Below, one piece after another: positions 62,940-64,000 of a DNA stretch of 64,000 nucleotides. Numbering within the stretch: the first letter of the stretch is position 1; each line of letters begins with the position of its first letter. Origin of the DNA: Pirellula sp. SH-Sr6A (GTDB lineage: Bacteria; Planctomycetota; Planctomycetia; Pirellulales; Pirellulaceae); the NCBI RefSeq assembly GCF_001610875.1, contig NZ_CP011272.1, positions 694,397 to 758,396 on the forward strand, read 5' to 3'. A model generated the notes under the pieces. That model searched no databases and was not told where the DNA came from. It worked only from the letters and a program-made list of their open reading frames with translations. The position numbers were made by a program, and so were the translations under genes.

Positions 62940-63938
62940 TCACGAAAGGCGTTTGATCGGGGAGGAGTGAAACACCTCGCCTCGATGTTTGGAAACGAGA
63001 AGCCGGAATAGTTGGCTGATGTCACCGTCGGCTCCGAGAAGTCTGTCGATTTGCAGGTTGTGGCTCGTGCTCCAGCCGCAAAGAGCGGCATAGAATTCAA
63101 GCGGCTTTTCGATCGCAATACGCAATCGGCCTTGCGCGTCCTCGAGGTCCAACGAGCGAGTCCAGGTTTCCCTCGCTAAAAGGGAAGCGAGGAGCCGCGG
63201 ATCATTGCACTCGATCTCGAACTCTTGCGGGAGGCTGGAAAGTAGACGGTGCAACTCACCTGCTGTACCTGACGCAAGCAGCCGCCCTCCGTAAATCAAC
63301 AAAAAGGAATCCGTGATCTTCTCTGCTTCATGCAGCACATGATTTGCGATGATCAAGCTTCGGCCGGACTCCTTCCACTCGATCAAAAGTTGTGTCAGTT
63401 GATGGCGTGCGACCGGATCCAAACCATTGAACGGTTCGTCGAGAATCAACAATTCGGGGCGGTGAGCAATCGCTTGAGCAAACTTGCAGCGTTGTCGCAT
63501 GCCGAGCGAGTAGGTATGGAGCGGACGATCCGCTGCGCCCACCAAATCGACTTGCTCGAGTAGCTCTTGCACCCGCTGCGACGCATCACGTCTCCTCCAA
63601 CCACTCAACGCCAGTTGCAACTCCAACCACTTTCTAGCGGAAACGTTATGCAACAAAATATCGGTTGCTGGACAAAGGCCTATTCGCCCCAGTACCGAAG
63701 GGGATCGAAAGGGATCGGATCCAAGGACTCGGACATCCCCCAATGTAGGCTTCAACGCCCCGGTTAGAAGACCGATCAATGTAGACTTACCCGCTCCGTT
63801 CGGACCGATCAATGCGTAGGCTCCAGTTGGGAGCGCCACATCGATATCGTTAACACCTATCACGTTTCCGTAAAGCAACGTTGCATGGTTTAAGCGTAGC
63901 AATTCGTTCTCAGACATAGAATTTGTCGTATGCATCAT
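62940..63938 (-). CDS. ABC transporter ATP-binding protein
   Basis: A 332-residue ATPase that powers the neighbouring permeases. Walker A is GPNGAGKS, the signature is the variant YSLGMRQR, Walker B is LLILDEP, and the H-loop is in IIANHVL. The order and spacing are those of ABC-2 exporters. About 110 residues follow the usual nucleotide-binding domain and may interact with the partner permease. ATG 63938 overlaps the stop of the upstream gene (TGA at 63935-63937), so the genes are translationally coupled; ATG 63917 is an alternative. Confidence 0.92.
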   Translation of the reverse strand: MMHTTNSMSENELLRLNHATLLYGNVIGVNDIDVALPTGAYALIGPNGAGKSTLIGLLTGALKPTLGDVRVLGSDPFRSPSVLGRIGLCPATDILLHNVSARKWLELQLALSGWRRRDASQRVQELLEQVDLVGAADRPLHTYSLGMRQRCKFAQAIAHRPELLILDEPFNGLDPVARHQLTQLLIEWKESGRSLIIANHVLHEAEKITDSFLLIYGGRLLASGTAGELHRLLSSLPQEFEIECNDPRLLASLLARETWTRSLDLEDAQGRLRIAIEKPLEFYAALCGWSTSHNLQIDRLLGADGDISQLFRLLVSKHRGEVFHSSPIKRLS

Positions 63939-64000
63939 ACCCGAAGCATCCTCGCAACACGCCAGTAGGCCACGGCATACCCAAGAACGGAGACGAACAG
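63935..64000 (-). CDS. C-terminal end of a membrane protein, cut by the window edge
   Basis: Only the last 21 codons and the stop are present, reading LFVSVLGYAVAYWRVARM and then LRV. This is one hydrophobic helix with a basic end. By position it is probably another permease subunit of the same ABC operon. Its TGA overlaps the ATPase start codon. Confidence 0.6.
   Translation of the reverse strand: MFVSVLGYAVAYWRVARMLRV

Noticed and set aside
62069-63118. Permease start at 63118 giving 349 residues
   Set aside because: This would overlap the ATPase gene by about 180 nt, and its extra N-terminal residues look like antisense of that gene.

Overview
This window looks like a chromosomal segment of a planctomycete, most likely of the Pirellulaceae/Rhodopirellula type. 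That placement is inferred from gene content. The pointers are a DUF1592-family cytochrome c protein paired with a DUF1552 protein, two secreted sulfatases, a Tat-exported pyruvyl-transferase-like protein, a DUF6677-type membrane protein, squalene synthesis by HpnC/HpnD/HpnE, a multi-pass membrane Ser/Thr kinase, a PEP-CTERM protein, many weak or missing Shine-Dalgarno sites, and mixed ATG/GTG/TTG starts. I saw no rRNA, tRNA or CRISPR array.

Layout. 1-2.7 kb (+): an aminotransferase cut by the window edge, a small membrane protein and larE. 2.6-7.4 kb (-): a BASS-type transporter, an ATP-grasp protein, a secreted TPR-like protein and tpiA. 7.6-13.2 kb (+): a ParA ATPase, a lipoprotein, an unrecognised protein and ilvB. 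argH (-) follows, then a DevC-like permease and a SulP transporter fused to a beta-carbonic anhydrase (+). 18.6-23.2 kb is an isoprenoid block: hpnC and an hpnD-hpnE fusion read leftward, divergent from ispH. 23.2-31 kb holds a secreted pilus-assembly-like protein, a small basic protein with its own promoter and terminator, an EAL phosphodiesterase gene broken by an in-frame TAG, two secreted proteins and a six-TM kinase.

31-42.3 kb: a sulfatase, an intact IS630-type insertion sequence, an OprB-like porin, an inverted repeat, a secreted protein, a degraded IS3-type orfA, and the DUF1552/DUF1592 pair. 42.5-49 kb: a DUF3127 protein with an SSB-like tail, an S46 peptidase, a secreted phosphatase fused to a cytochrome c'-like domain, a family 2 glycosyltransferase and a pyruvyl-transferase-like protein. 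49-60.4 kb: a fused MFS/spermidine-synthase-like protein, a CLC channel, a leishmanolysin-like PEP-CTERM protein, a DUF3472 protein, a Na+/H+ antiporter homologue, ilvA, and the RNA repair pair rtcA-rtcB. 60.4-64 kb (-): a second sulfatase and an ABC export operon that runs off the window.

How genes fit together. ilvB and ilvA belong to branched-chain amino acid synthesis and argH to arginine synthesis. ispH supplies isoprenoid precursors that HpnC/HpnD/HpnE convert to squalene. rtcA and rtcB process RNA ends. The sulfatases, porin, S46 peptidase and DUF1592/DUF1552 pair fit a life of degrading complex polymers. No single large new defence or metabolic island is visible. The most unusual items are the phosphatase-cytochrome fusion, the HpnD-HpnE fusion, the three-cysteine LarE without other lar genes, the interrupted EAL gene, and two tail-to-tail gene overlaps with perfect hairpins inside the antisense coding sequence.
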